Shown here: piece after piece, positions 1-9,008 of the stretch
How positions within the stretch are numbered: the first letter of the stretch is position 1
How the letters are laid out: every line of letters starts with the position of its first letter
Assembly (NCBI RefSeq): GCF_003751225.1
Contig: NZ_RJKE01000001.1
Coordinates: 5,828,001 to 5,892,000, forward strand
Direction of reading: 5' to 3'
DNA length: 64,000 nt
Source: Actinocorallia herbida
GTDB lineage: Bacteria; Actinomycetota; Actinomycetes; Streptosporangiales; Streptosporangiaceae
The notes under the pieces: model-generated
The model's input: only the letters and a program-made list of their open reading frames with translations
What the model was told of the DNA's origin: nothing
Databases searched by the model: none
Position numbers and translations under genes: made by a program

Positions 1-156
1 CCCCCGCCCCCGCGAGCGCGCACCGTCTCGACTCCGATCCCGGAGGATCCGCCGGTGACGATCATCCGGCATCCGCTCAGATCGACTCCGTCGAGTACCT
101 CCGAGGCCGTGGCGCCCTTGGTGAGGAATGGTCTCCGACCCCGCGAAAAACCGCAA

Positions 157-166
157 GTCAAACGAC
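157..166 (+). promoter_or_regulatory. candidate LAL-type operator decamer upstream of SDR gene
   Basis: GTCAAACGAC lies 126 bases before the SDR start. The same ten bases recur at 31181-31190 in front of another LAL gene, and close variants lie in other promoters of this window (GTCATACGAC, GTCATCCGAC). The first 291 bases otherwise show no convincing gene. A role as binding site is inferred from recurrence only. Confidence 0.4.
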
Positions 167-291
167 AGATGTCCGTCCCACGGCGCACCACGACATTGGG
201 ACACGGCAACACTCCGCCGTGCTCGGGCCCGCACCGCCCACCCGGGCACGGCGGACCATCCGGAACATCGACGAAGAACGAAGGTCCGAGC

Positions 292-1125
292 ATGTCCCGT
301 ACATGGTTGATCACCGGAGCGTCCCGCGGCTTCGGGCGTGCCCTCGCCGAAGCGGTCCTGGCGGCCGGCGACCGCCTGGTCGCCACCGCGCGCCGTCCGG
401 AGCGGCTGGCCGATCTCGCCTCGGCCTACGGCGATCGGGTCCTGCCGACCGCACTGGACGTCACGGACGCGTCCGCCGCTCGGCACGCGGTCCGGTCTGC
501 CGTCGCGTGCTTCGGCCGACTCGACGTCGTCGTGAACAACGCCGGCTATGCCAACAGCGGGCCGATCGAGGAGATGGCGGAGGACGACTTCCGCGCGCAG
601 TTCGAGGCGAACTTCTTCGGGGTCGTCAACGTCACCCGGGCCGCCCTTCCGGTCCTGCGCCGGCAGCGCTCGGGAATGTTCGTCCAGTTCTCCTCCCTCG
701 GCGGCCGGGTCGGCGGCACCCCGGGCATGGGCGCCTACCAGAGCGCCAAGTTCGCCGTGGAGGGCTTCTCCGAGGTCCTGGCCGGCGAGGTCGCCCCGTT
801 CGGCGTCAAGGTCCTCATCGTCGAGCCGGGCGCCTTCCGCACGGATTGGCAGGGCTCGTCGATGGAACTGCACCCCGTGGGCCCCGACTACGAGGAGACG
901 GTCGGCGCCATGAACCGGTACCGGGCGCAGAACAACGGCGCCCAGCCCGGTGACCCGGTCCGCGCCGCCGAGATCCTCATCGACGCCGTGAACGACGACG
1001 CCCCGCCGCGCCGGCTCCTGCTCGGCGCCGCTGCGGTGACCGCGGCCCTGGAGGCCGGTGAGGCCCGCGCCGCGGAGACGCGGAAGTGGGCCCTGATCAG
1101 CGCCGCCGCCGACTTCCCGGCCTAG
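292..1125 (+). CDS. SDR family NAD(P)-dependent oxidoreductase
   Basis: Classical short-chain dehydrogenase/reductase of 277 residues, expected to oxidise or reduce an alcohol or carbonyl with NAD(P)H in the cytoplasm; the substrate is unknown. The N-terminal cofactor motif TGASRGFG, the NNAG motif, the catalytic Ser in QFSSLGG and the active-site motif YQSAK are all present. The ATG at 292 was chosen because the Rossmann strand starts right there (MSRTWLITGASRG) and GAAGG lies at SD distance; the longer open frame upstream is low-complexity Arg/Pro sequence. The next gene, a hydrolase in the same direction, follows after 97 bases and may be co-transcribed. Confidence 0.93.
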   Translation: MSRTWLITGASRGFGRALAEAVLAAGDRLVATARRPERLADLASAYGDRVLPTALDVTDASAARHAVRSAVACFGRLDVVVNNAGYANSGPIEEMAEDDFRAQFEANFFGVVNVTRAALPVLRRQRSGMFVQFSSLGGRVGGTPGMGAYQSAKFAVEGFSEVLAGEVAPFGVKVLIVEPGAFRTDWQGSSMELHPVGPDYEETVGAMNRYRAQNNGAQPGDPVRAAEILIDAVNDDAPPRRLLLGAAAVTAALEAGEARAAETRKWALISAAADFPA

Positions 1126-1126
1126 G

Positions 1127-1142
1127 CGGGCCGCCGGGCCCG
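1127..1142 (+). terminator. short hairpin after SDR gene
   Basis: CGGGCC and GGCCCG flank a GCCG loop directly after the SDR stop. There is no T tract and the stem is short, so it may only attenuate read-through into the hydrolase gene. Confidence 0.3.
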
Positions 1143-1222
1143 GCGCGCCACGTCGCCGACCGGACCGATCCGTCCGCCAGGCGTCCCCTCCCTGTCAGAA
1201 CAGCACACCCTTCGGAGATCCG

Positions 1223-2143
1223 ATGCACTCGTCGATCGCGCACACCGCTCCCCTCTCCCCCGGCACCCACGCCTACCGGCTGGCGGGCCTCGTCCAGCGC
1301 TACCACGTCCACGGCAGCGGCCCGGTGTGCGTGGCGCACTCCGGCGGCCCCGGCATCTTCTACGAGTATCTGCGGATGCCCGCACTCGAAGAGCACCTCA
1401 CCATGGTGTACGTCGAGCCCATCGGCACCGCGGAGGACAGTCGGCTGCCCTCACACCCGCACGGTTACACGAGGGAGCGCTACAGCAGGTTCCTGGAGAT
1501 CCTGATCAACCGGCTCGGCGTCCCGAAGGTGCATCTGCTGGGGCACTCGCACGGCGCGTTCGTGGCCGCCCACCACGCCCTGCACCGCCCGGAGAGGCTG
1601 GCGGGCGTCGTGCTGTACGAGGGCTCCCCGGTCACCGGCCCCGAACACGCCGCGGAGGCGGGTCGCATGGTAGAGGAGTTCGCGGCGGAGCACTCGGGCC
1701 ATCCGGGACTGCCCGGTGTGCTGGCCGCGTTCGACGCGATGTCCCGCATCTCCAGCGACGAGGAGGCCGAGGCGGTGGCCAAGGGCGTGCTGCCCTCATA
1801 CTTCGCGGACTTCTGGGGCGACGAGGCACGGTACGCCCCGCTCCGGGACGCGGTCCAGGCCACCTACATCTCGGGCCTGGACGAGGACCTGGCCCCCGAC
1901 GTCGTCAACGACCGCGCTGCGCTCAGGGACCTGACGCTGCCGGCCCTGGTGATCGTGGGCCGGCACGACGTGATCTGCGGCGTGCGCTGGGGACGCGAAC
2001 TGCACGAGCTGATCCCCGGCTCCCGGCTGCTGATCCTGGAGAACAGCGGTCACCTGGGCCATGTGGAGGAGCCGGCGCTGTTCGCGGACGCCGTCCGCAG
2101 CTTCGTCCTGGAGACCACGGCCGAGGCGGACGGGGCCGCGTAG
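1223..2143 (+). CDS. alpha/beta hydrolase, proline iminopeptidase-like
   Basis: 306-residue alpha/beta hydrolase resembling the S33 proline iminopeptidase group. The oxyanion-type motif SGGPG lies near residue 40, the nucleophile elbow is GHSHG, the acidic residue is in GRHDVICG and the His in NSGHLGHVEEP, so the Ser-Asp-His triad looks complete. The cap between elbow and acid is helical and acidic. Start ATG at 1223 follows CGGAGATCC. It runs in the same direction as the SDR gene upstream and converges on the next hydrolase, with a strong hairpin between them. Peptide, ester or lactone could be the substrate. Confidence 0.88.
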   Translation: MHSSIAHTAPLSPGTHAYRLAGLVQRYHVHGSGPVCVAHSGGPGIFYEYLRMPALEEHLTMVYVEPIGTAEDSRLPSHPHGYTRERYSRFLEILINRLGVPKVHLLGHSHGAFVAAHHALHRPERLAGVVLYEGSPVTGPEHAAEAGRMVEEFAAEHSGHPGLPGVLAAFDAMSRISSDEEAEAVAKGVLPSYFADFWGDEARYAPLRDAVQATYISGLDEDLAPDVVNDRAALRDLTLPALVIVGRHDVICGVRWGRELHELIPGSRLLILENSGHLGHVEEPALFADAVRSFVLETTAEADGAA

Positions 2144-2189
2144 CGCACGTCCTCCGCGCGTCCCGGACGCGGCGTCCGCGTGCGGAGGT

Positions 2190-2222
2190 CCGCGGGAGAT
2201 CCCCGGCCGGGATCTCCCGCGG
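2190..2222. terminator. bidirectional hairpin between convergent hydrolase genes
   Basis: A perfect 14-base stem (CCGCGGGAGATCCC with GGGATCTCCCGCGG) closes a CGGCC loop between two genes that converge. No T tract, as is usual in high-GC actinobacteria. It can serve both strands. Confidence 0.8.
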
Positions 2223-2311
2223 CGTCACCCGGGCCGGGCGGGCGCGGAGCGGACTCCCATCCGGATCGGCGCGGCCTCGGAACCCGGCCGCATCCGGTAC
2301 CCGGCCCCGCC

Positions 2312-3154
2312 TCAGCCGTCCAGGCGGGCGAGAAAGCCCAGAAGAGCCGTGGCCAGTTCGGCGGTGTGGGTCCAGTGCAAGCCGTGCGGGGCATCGGGGA
2401 TCTCCAGATAGCGGGCCCGAGGGAGCAGTTCGTACAGGGGGACGGCGGTCCCGCGAAGGGGCAGGAGGCGGTCGTCGGTCCCATGGACGATGAGCACGGG
2501 GACGGTCAGGGCGGCGTAGTCACCGCGGAAATCGGTGATCCACGAGGGGACGATCGCGCTGTGCACCTGAGGCGAGACGGACGCGGCGATCGTGAGGAAG
2601 GCGTCGAACTCCTCGGGGGCCAGCCGCCCTCCCTCGTGCTCGATGGCGCTGAAGTAGTCGCGCCGGATCTCGTGGAGATGGGCGTCGGAGTCGCGGAGCG
2701 CGTCGGAGATGATCTGGTCGAACCGGCCGAGGCCGAGGCCGTGCGGGTTCCGCTCGGTCAGCAGCAGATGGGGTCCCAGTCCTGCCAGGAAGGCGGCTCC
2801 CGCGGCGCGCCCGCAGCCGAGGGAGTGCAGATGACGGACGATGTCCCCGGAACCTGAACCGTGGCTGACGAGGACCGCGTCGCGCAGGTCGAGTTCGGTG
2901 AGCAGGGCGGCGAGGTCGGCGGCGAAGGCGTCGTAGTCGTAGCCCCCCGCCGTTCGGGTCGAGGCGCCGAATCCGCGGCGATCGTAGGTGATCACCCGGT
3001 GCCCGGCGGCGAGCAGGACGGGGGTCAGGCGGTCCCAGGTCCTGCTGTCGAGCGGATAGCCGTGGACGAGCACGACAGGCCGCCCGTTCCCCTGATCCCG
3101 GTAGGCGATCCGGATGGGAGCGCCGTCCTCGTATCCGGCGGTGACGAAGAGCAT
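2312..3154 (-). CDS. alpha/beta hydrolase, chloroperoxidase-like, nucleophile Ser apparently missing
   Basis: 280-residue alpha/beta hydrolase related to non-haem chloroperoxidases and small esterases. VHGYPLDSRTWDR near residue 35 is the oxyanion strand, HGTDDRLLP carries the acidic residue and DAPHGLHWTH the His. At the nucleophile elbow, where relatives read GFSMG, this protein reads SHGSGSG, so the usual Ser position is Gly; a neighbouring Ser might substitute. The ATG at 3154 follows AGGAAACC and matches the family N-terminus; the longer frame upstream lacks homologous character. Divergently transcribed from the LAL regulator at 3294 across a 139-base region, which suggests regulation by it. 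Confidence 0.87.
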   Translation of the reverse strand: MLFVTAGYEDGAPIRIAYRDQGNGRPVVLVHGYPLDSRTWDRLTPVLLAAGHRVITYDRRGFGASTRTAGGYDYDAFAADLAALLTELDLRDAVLVSHGSGSGDIVRHLHSLGCGRAAGAAFLAGLGPHLLLTERNPHGLGLGRFDQIISDALRDSDAHLHEIRRDYFSAIEHEGGRLAPEEFDAFLTIAASVSPQVHSAIVPSWITDFRGDYAALTVPVLIVHGTDDRLLPLRGTAVPLYELLPRARYLEIPDAPHGLHWTHTAELATALLGFLARLDG

Positions 3155-3250
3155 GCTGGTGGTTTCCTGGTGATCTGTGAGGTAGTTGTGATCTGTGGGG
3201 TCGTTGTAGCCTGACTCCGAGTCTGGAGCCTTTCGTCGCTCCGCACATCC

Positions 3251-3260
3251 GTCATACGAC
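3251..3260 (+). promoter_or_regulatory. candidate LAL operator decamer in divergent promoter
   Basis: GTCATACGAC, followed by TG, lies 97 bases upstream of the hydrolase start and 34 bases upstream of the LAL start. The preceding CCGCACATCC resembles the left arm of the long inverted repeat at 39218-39256 (CCGCACATCGGTCATCTGAC), so the similarity extends over about 20 bases. Confidence 0.45.
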
Positions 3261-3293
3261 TGTGGTCCCGCGTGCGGTCCGGAGAGGCGAACC

Positions 3294-6023
3294 ATGATCC
3301 CCCGATCCCAGATGGTCGGCCGCATCGAGGATGTGCGCCGCCTCTGCGAGATCTTCTCGGGGGGAGCCGGTCGCAACCCCGGCCTTCATGTGATCGGCAC
3401 GGCGGGAGTCGGCAAGAGCGCGCTCCTGGACGCCGTCGCCGAGACGCTCACCGCGGCCGGTACCCGGGTCCTGCGCGCCGACGGCGTCGAGTTCGAGGCG
3501 GACATCGCCTACGCCGGACTTCACCAGCTGCTCCTTCCGGTGCTGGACCTGGTCAAGGACCTCGCGCCGGCCCACCGTGCGGTCCTTCTCACCGCTCTCG
3601 GCTTCCAGACGGGGCCGTCCCCCGAGCGGCTCCACCTCGTCAACGCCACGCTCGACCTGCTGCGCGAGGTCGCGGCGGAGCGGCCCGTCCTGCTGCTCGT
3701 CGACGACCTGCCCTGGCTGGACCGGGCCAGCGCCGTCCTGCTGTGGTCGGTCGCCCGCAGGCTGCCCGCCGGCACGATCGGCTTCCTCGCCGCGTCGCGG
3801 ACGGGTGCCGAGAGCCCGTTCGGCCACGGAGGACTCGCCGAGTACGAGTTGCGGCCCCTGGACGACGCCTCGGCCAACCTGCTGATCTCGGCCCGCTACC
3901 CGGCCATCGCCGCGCGGGTGCGGGCCCGGATCGTCGCCGAGGCCGGCGGCAACCCGCTGGCCCTGCTGGAACTGCCGCTGGAGCTGAGCGACTCGCAGCG
4001 CGCCGCGCAGGAGGAACTGCCCGCGATACTCCCGCTCAGCGAGCGCCTCAAGGCTCTTTTCCACGCCCGGGTCACGGCGCTGCCCGAGCCGACGCGCCGC
4101 CTGCTGCTGATGGCGGCCCTCGACGGCACCGGCGACCTCCGGGCGCTCAGCGCGGCGGCGGAGAAGGAGACCGCCGGGCTGAGCGCGCTGGCGTTCGCGG
4201 AACGCGACCGGCTGGTGCGGATCGACGCGGCCTCCCGGCGGCTGGTGTTCCACCATCCGCTGATCAGGTCTGCGGCCGTCACGGCCTCGACGCTCACCGA
4301 GCGCCGTGCCGCACACCTCGCCCTCGCCTCCGTCCTGCCCGACCAGTCCGAGCACCGCGCCTGGCATCTGGCCGAGGCGGCCATCGACGCCGACGAGAAG
4401 GTCGCCCGCCTCCTCCAGGACGCCGGCCACGCGGTACTCCGCCGGGGTGACGCAGTCGGCGCGGTCGCCGCGCTCACCCGCGCCGCCGAGCTCAGTCCGG
4501 ACGCCGTCACCCGCGGCAGGCGCCTGGCCGAGGCCGCCTACATCGGAGCGGAGGCCACAGGCGACATCCTGAACTCCTCGGACCTCCTGCGCCGCGCCGA
4601 GAGCACCGGAAGCGAAACCCTGTACACGGCGGCGGCGGCCGCCTACGTGCTCACCAACTCCGACGCCAACATCGACACCGTCTATCGGCTCCTGGTCGGC
4701 GCGGTGGAGGGGGCGGGCCCGGTCCTTGACGCCGGTGATCCCGCCGTCATCGACCTTCTGCACACCCTCCACCTGGTGTGCTGGTGGGGCGGGCGGCCGG
4801 AGCTGTGGCCCCCGTTCTTCGCCGCCATCGACCGGCTGCGCCCGGCGCCGCCGCCGGTGCTCGCGCTCGCCGTCCGCTCCTTCCCCGATCCGGCTCGCAC
4901 CGGCCACTCCGCGCTGGAGCACCTGGACGCATTCCACGACACCGTCCGCCGCTCGAGTGACCCGATGCTCGTCGTGCGCGGGGCGACCGCCGGCGTCTAC
5001 CTCGACCGGGTCGGCGAGATCCAGGACCTGCTCTGGGACCTGGTCCGCGTCGGCCGGGACGGCGGCCTGGCGGTCCGCCGTCATCTGGGCGCGCTCATGC
5101 ATCTGTGCATGGAGAGTTTCCTCATCGGCGAATGGGCCGAGGACCAGAAACTCGTCGACGAGGCGCTGGCGCTGTGCGCGGGCGAATATCCGTTCTTCAC
5201 GTGGTATTTCCAGTTCAACCAGTTGCTGCTGCACGGCGGCCGGGGCGAGGCCGACGCGGGCAACGCACTCGCCGAGCAGGTCATCCGGTGGGCGACGCGG
5301 CGCGGCGTCGGCTCCGCCCGGATCTTCGCGCTCCAGGCGCAGACCCTGGTCAGCCTGGGTGCAGGCGACTACGAAGCCGCCTACGCCCAGGCGGTCGCCA
5401 TCACCCCCGCCGGGACCCTCGCCCCCTACACCGCGCATGCGCTCTGGGGCGTCTACGACCTAGTGGAAGCGGCAGTCGCCACCGGTCGGGACGGCGCCGC
5501 GGAAGCCCATGTCCGGACCTTGCGGGAGCTGCGGATCGACCGGCTGTCGAGCCGGTACGCCATGCTCGTGGCGGGCGCTGAGGGCCTGGCCACGCCCGGG
5601 GAGGCGGGAATCGCGCATTTCGAGCGCGCGCTGGCGACGCCCGGCTCGGACCGCTGGGCGTTCGAGGCCGCCCGGATCAGGCTCGCACTCGGTGAGCGCC
5701 TGGGCCGGACCCCCCGAGCGCGGACGGAACTGGCCGCGGCGCTGGACTGCTTCACCCGGCTGGGCGCCGTCCCCTGGGCGGACCGGGCCCGCAGGGAGCT
5801 GCGCGCGCCCGGGCAACCGCGCGCCGGGTCGCCCCTGACGCCGCAGGAACTGGAGATCGCCCGGCTCGCCGCGTCGGGCATGACGAACAAGCAGATCGGC
5901 GAGCGGTTGTTCCTGTCGCACCGGACCATCGGCGCGCATCTCTACCAGATCTTCCCCAAGCTCGGCATCACCACCCGGGCGGCCCTGCGCGATGCGCTGA
6001 ACGCGCTGGGCGACACCGTCTGA
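3294..6023 (+). CDS. LAL family LuxR-type transcriptional regulator
   Basis: 909-residue MalT-like regulator. The N-terminal STAND/AAA ATPase has Walker A GTAGVGKS near residues 35-42 and Walker B LLLVDDLPWLD near 140; a long helical TPR-like middle follows, and the last 65 residues are a LuxR HTH whose recognition region reads SHRTIGAHLYQIFPKLGIT. Such proteins usually bind an inducer and ATP and then activate nearby promoters. The ATG at 3294 follows GGAGAGG at good distance. It faces the hydrolase at 2312-3154 and is followed after 79 bases by a second LAL gene with a different recognition helix. The ligand is unknown. Confidence 0.93.
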   Translation: MIPRSQMVGRIEDVRRLCEIFSGGAGRNPGLHVIGTAGVGKSALLDAVAETLTAAGTRVLRADGVEFEADIAYAGLHQLLLPVLDLVKDLAPAHRAVLLTALGFQTGPSPERLHLVNATLDLLREVAAERPVLLLVDDLPWLDRASAVLLWSVARRLPAGTIGFLAASRTGAESPFGHGGLAEYELRPLDDASANLLISARYPAIAARVRARIVAEAGGNPLALLELPLELSDSQRAAQEELPAILPLSERLKALFHARVTALPEPTRRLLLMAALDGTGDLRALSAAAEKETAGLSALAFAERDRLVRIDAASRRLVFHHPLIRSAAVTASTLTERRAAHLALASVLPDQSEHRAWHLAEAAIDADEKVARLLQDAGHAVLRRGDAVGAVAALTRAAELSPDAVTRGRRLAEAAYIGAEATGDILNSSDLLRRAESTGSETLYTAAAAAYVLTNSDANIDTVYRLLVGAVEGAGPVLDAGDPAVIDLLHTLHLVCWWGGRPELWPPFFAAIDRLRPAPPPVLALAVRSFPDPARTGHSALEHLDAFHDTVRRSSDPMLVVRGATAGVYLDRVGEIQDLLWDLVRVGRDGGLAVRRHLGALMHLCMESFLIGEWAEDQKLVDEALALCAGEYPFFTWYFQFNQLLLHGGRGEADAGNALAEQVIRWATRRGVGSARIFALQAQTLVSLGAGDYEAAYAQAVAITPAGTLAPYTAHALWGVYDLVEAAVATGRDGAAEAHVRTLRELRIDRLSSRYAMLVAGAEGLATPGEAGIAHFERALATPGSDRWAFEAARIRLALGERLGRTPRARTELAAALDCFTRLGAVPWADRARRELRAPGQPRAGSPLTPQELEIARLAASGMTNKQIGERLFLSHRTIGAHLYQIFPKLGITTRAALRDALNALGDTV

Positions 6024-6028
6024 AGACA

Positions 6029-6080
6029 GTCATATGACAGTGGCTCAGCCGGTGGTCGAATGACCGTGGCGTCATCGGAC
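6029..6080. promoter_or_regulatory. cluster of three decamer sites between two LAL genes
   Basis: GTCATATGAC at 6029-6038 is a perfect palindrome, GTCGAATGAC at 6055-6064 is the reverse complement of GTCATTCGAC, and GTCATCGGAC at 6071-6080 differs from the consensus at one position. Three copies in 52 bases, 26 and 16 bases apart, suggest cooperative binding in front of the second LAL gene. Confidence 0.45.
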
Positions 6081-6102
6081 GCTGACAGGCGAGTCTGATC
6101 CC

Positions 6103-8889
6103 ATGATCAAGGAGGAGGCTCGGCAGCCCGCTGCCACCGGACGGCCGGATATCGCCCGTTTTGGGAACCGCGTACCAGAGCAGGCGGTGGTCAACGATCT
6201 GGTGGAGACGGTCCGGGCGGGTGGGAACCGGTCGCTGGCGGTGCGCGGCGAGCGGGGAATGGGCAAGACGACGCTGCTGGAGTACGCGGCGGAGCAGGCG
6301 GCGGGCTGCCGCGTCCTGCGGGTCACCGGTCACCAGTACGAGGCGAGGCTGGCGTTCGCGGGCCTGCACCAGCTCTGCGCGCCGCTGCTGCCGTTCGCCG
6401 ACGCGCTCACCGTGCCGCAGCGGGAGGCGCTGCACTTGGCGTTCGGGTTGTCCGCCGGCCCTGAGCCTGACCGGTTCCACATCGGCCTGGCAGTTCTCGC
6501 CCTGCTCGCCAAGGCCACCGCCGAACGCCCGCTGCTCTGCGTCGTGGACGATCACCAGTGGCTGGATCGGGCTTCGGCACGGGTCCTCGGATTCGTCGCG
6601 CGCCGACTCGGCGAGATCCCGGTCGGCCTGGTCTTCGGTACCCGCGCGGACCACGACGAGTTGACGGGCCTGGACGACCTGCGGCTGACCGGCCTGCCCG
6701 ATCCGGACGCCCGCGCGCTGCTGGCGGCGACCATGCCGGGGCCGCTGGACGAGCGGGTCCGCGACCACATCATCGCCGAGACCGGCGGCAACCCGGCGGA
6801 ACTGCTCGGCATCACGCGAGGTCTCTCCCCGGTCGACCTGGCGGGCGGCTTCGGCCTGCCCGGCGCGCTCGCACCGGAACTCCACGACCCGCGGGTCGAC
6901 GACCTGACCGCGGACGCCCGGACACTGCTGACCTTGGCCGCGGCAGATCCGACCGGGGAAACCTCCCTGGTCCTGAGGGCCGCGATGCGGTCCGGCCTCC
7001 CCCTCCACACCGCGCCGCGGGCCGTCGAGAAGGCGGGTCTGGCGGTCTTCGCCGACCGCATCCGGTTCTGCGATCCGCGACTGCGGTCGTCCGTCTACCA
7101 CGCGGCGACCGACCAGGACCGGCGGGCGGCGCACCGTGCGCTCGCCGACGCCGTCATCGACGCGGACTGGCGGGCCTGGCACCGCGCGCTGAGCGTAGTG
7201 GAACCGGACGAGGAAGCGGCCTCCGATCTCGTGCGCGCGGCCGAGCAGGCCCGGTCACGCGGCGGTCCCGCCGCGGCCTCGGCGTTCTTCGGCCGGGCCG
7301 CCGCCCTCACGGCCGACCCGGAGCGCCGTGTGGCATGGCTTCTCTCGGCCGCGGAGCACGGCCTGCGGTGCGGCGCCTTCGACAGCGTCCGGGACCACTC
7401 GCACCTCGTCCTCGCCGGCCCGCTGGCCGAACCGCACGCGGCCCGGCTGGAGCAGGTGCGGGGCCGTGCCGCGTTCCTGACCGGTCAAGGCGGCGCGGCC
7501 CCCGGCCTGCTCCTGTCGGCGGCGGAACGCCTGGCGCCCCACGACCGGGAACGCGCTCGCGACGGTTACCTGATCGCCTGGACGGCCGCGCTCTACGTCG
7601 GGGCCCTCACCGACGGCCCCGGGCTGAAAGAGATATCCGCCGCCGCCCGCACGCTCCCGGCCGCCTCGCGTCCCGCTCTGCCCGACCGGCTGCTGGACGC
7701 TCTCGCCGCCCTGGTCCTGGACGGCTCGCGCTCCGCCCTGCCCCGGCTCCGCGAGGTCACCGACGCCTTCACCGCGACGGCCGCCGGTACTTCCGACGAA
7801 CTCCGCTGGGGCTGGCCCGTGCAAGCGGCGGCGGGCGCGCTCTGGGATCCGCGCGGCTGGCTGGGCATGCTCACCCGCCAAGCCGGTCTGGCCCGTGCGA
7901 ACGGCGATGTCCACCAGCTCCCGATCGTGCTCGCCGAACTCGGGACGCTCAGAGCCTGGATGGGTGAGGTCGCCGCCGCCGAGCGGCTTGCCGTCGAATC
8001 CGAGACGGCCACCGCGGCCACCGAGATGCGATTGGCCCCCTACGCCCGGATCGCCATGGCAGGGCTGCGCGGTGACCCCGCGCTCGCCCGGCCGCATTTC
8101 CGGATCGGCGCCTACCTGGGGCGTTCACACGGGCAGGAAGTGGCGATGACCGCGGTGAACTGGGCCGCCGCGGTCCTGCGCAACGGGCTGGGCGATCACG
8201 ACCGTGCCCTGCCGCACGCACTTGACGCCGCCGAAACCTCCCCCGCCCTGTTCCTGTCGCTGTGGGCGCTGCCCGAGGCGGTCGAGGCCGCGGTGCGATC
8301 CGGCCGCCCCGACGTGGCACGCAAGGCCTTGGACCGACTCGTTGACGCCGCAGGGCCGGCCGGCACGGACCACGCCGACGGTCTGATCGCTCGCTGCCGC
8401 GCACTCGTCTCGGAAGGCACGACCACCGAGGGCTGCCATCACGAGGCGATCGCCCGGCTGGAGCGGGCGGGGCTCCGGCCGGACCACGCCCGCGCCCGGC
8501 TGCTCTACGGCGAGTGGCTGCACGCGGCGGGCCGTCCGGCCGAGGCACGCACCGAGCTGCACGCCGCCCATGACGCCCTCGCCGATCTCGGCATGGACGC
8601 CTTCGCCGAGCGTGCCCGCCGGGAGCTGTCCGCCTGCGGCGGCAGAGCCCGGCGCCGCCCGGAGGACGCCACCCTCACCGACCAGGAGGCGCAGGTCGCC
8701 CGGTTGGCACTCGACGGCCACACCAACGCTGAGATCGGCGCGCAGATGTTCATCAGCGCCCGTACCGTCGAATGGCATCTGCGCAAGATCTTCACGAAAC
8801 TGAACATCTCGTCGCGGAAGGAGCTGAAGGGAGTACTCTCCGTGCCTGCGTCCCACGGTGTGGGTGCGAAGGGCCGGGACGAGACCTGA
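6103..8889 (+). CDS. LAL family LuxR-type transcriptional regulator
   Basis: 928-residue LAL protein. FGNR near residue 20 replaces the usual FVGR entry motif, Walker A is GERGMGKT at 49-56, Walker B is LLCVVDDHQWLD, and the C-terminal HTH ends in SARTVEWHLRKIFTKLNIS, a recognition region unlike that of the gene upstream. The start at 6103 is supported by the position of FGNR, but no clear SD precedes it; oddly AAGGAGGAGG lies just inside the gene with no usable start after it. Tandem with the LAL gene at 3294. The strong hairpin after the stop ends the unit. Confidence 0.91.
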   Translation: MIKEEARQPAATGRPDIARFGNRVPEQAVVNDLVETVRAGGNRSLAVRGERGMGKTTLLEYAAEQAAGCRVLRVTGHQYEARLAFAGLHQLCAPLLPFADALTVPQREALHLAFGLSAGPEPDRFHIGLAVLALLAKATAERPLLCVVDDHQWLDRASARVLGFVARRLGEIPVGLVFGTRADHDELTGLDDLRLTGLPDPDARALLAATMPGPLDERVRDHIIAETGGNPAELLGITRGLSPVDLAGGFGLPGALAPELHDPRVDDLTADARTLLTLAAADPTGETSLVLRAAMRSGLPLHTAPRAVEKAGLAVFADRIRFCDPRLRSSVYHAATDQDRRAAHRALADAVIDADWRAWHRALSVVEPDEEAASDLVRAAEQARSRGGPAAASAFFGRAAALTADPERRVAWLLSAAEHGLRCGAFDSVRDHSHLVLAGPLAEPHAARLEQVRGRAAFLTGQGGAAPGLLLSAAERLAPHDRERARDGYLIAWTAALYVGALTDGPGLKEISAAARTLPAASRPALPDRLLDALAALVLDGSRSALPRLREVTDAFTATAAGTSDELRWGWPVQAAAGALWDPRGWLGMLTRQAGLARANGDVHQLPIVLAELGTLRAWMGEVAAAERLAVESETATAATEMRLAPYARIAMAGLRGDPALARPHFRIGAYLGRSHGQEVAMTAVNWAAAVLRNGLGDHDRALPHALDAAETSPALFLSLWALPEAVEAAVRSGRPDVARKALDRLVDAAGPAGTDHADGLIARCRALVSEGTTTEGCHHEAIARLERAGLRPDHARARLLYGEWLHAAGRPAEARTELHAAHDALADLGMDAFAERARRELSACGGRARRRPEDATLTDQEAQVARLALDGHTNAEIGAQMFISARTVEWHLRKIFTKLNISSRKELKGVLSVPASHGVGAKGRDET

Positions 8890-8945
8890 CCTGACGTCCG
8901 CAGGCTGGGCCGGCGGCTGCCGGGACCCCGCTCACCTGTGCGAGG

Positions 8946-8990
8946 GCGGCGGACCCGGGCGGCCGGGAAGCGGCCGCCCGGGTCCGCCGC
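8946..8990. terminator. very long bidirectional hairpin
   Basis: A perfect 19-base stem (left arm GCGGCGGACCCGGGCGGCC) closes a 7-base loop GGGAAGC between the converging LAL gene and the Bax-inhibitor-like gene. It is one of the longest stems in the window. Confidence 0.85.
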
Positions 8991-9008
8991 CGTGCGCGGA
9001 CGCCCTGC

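Noticed and set aside
6108-6117. AAGGAGGAGG as an SD for a later start of the second LAL gene
   Set aside because: No ATG, GTG or TTG in frame at usable distance, and the FGNR entry motif needs the upstream start.
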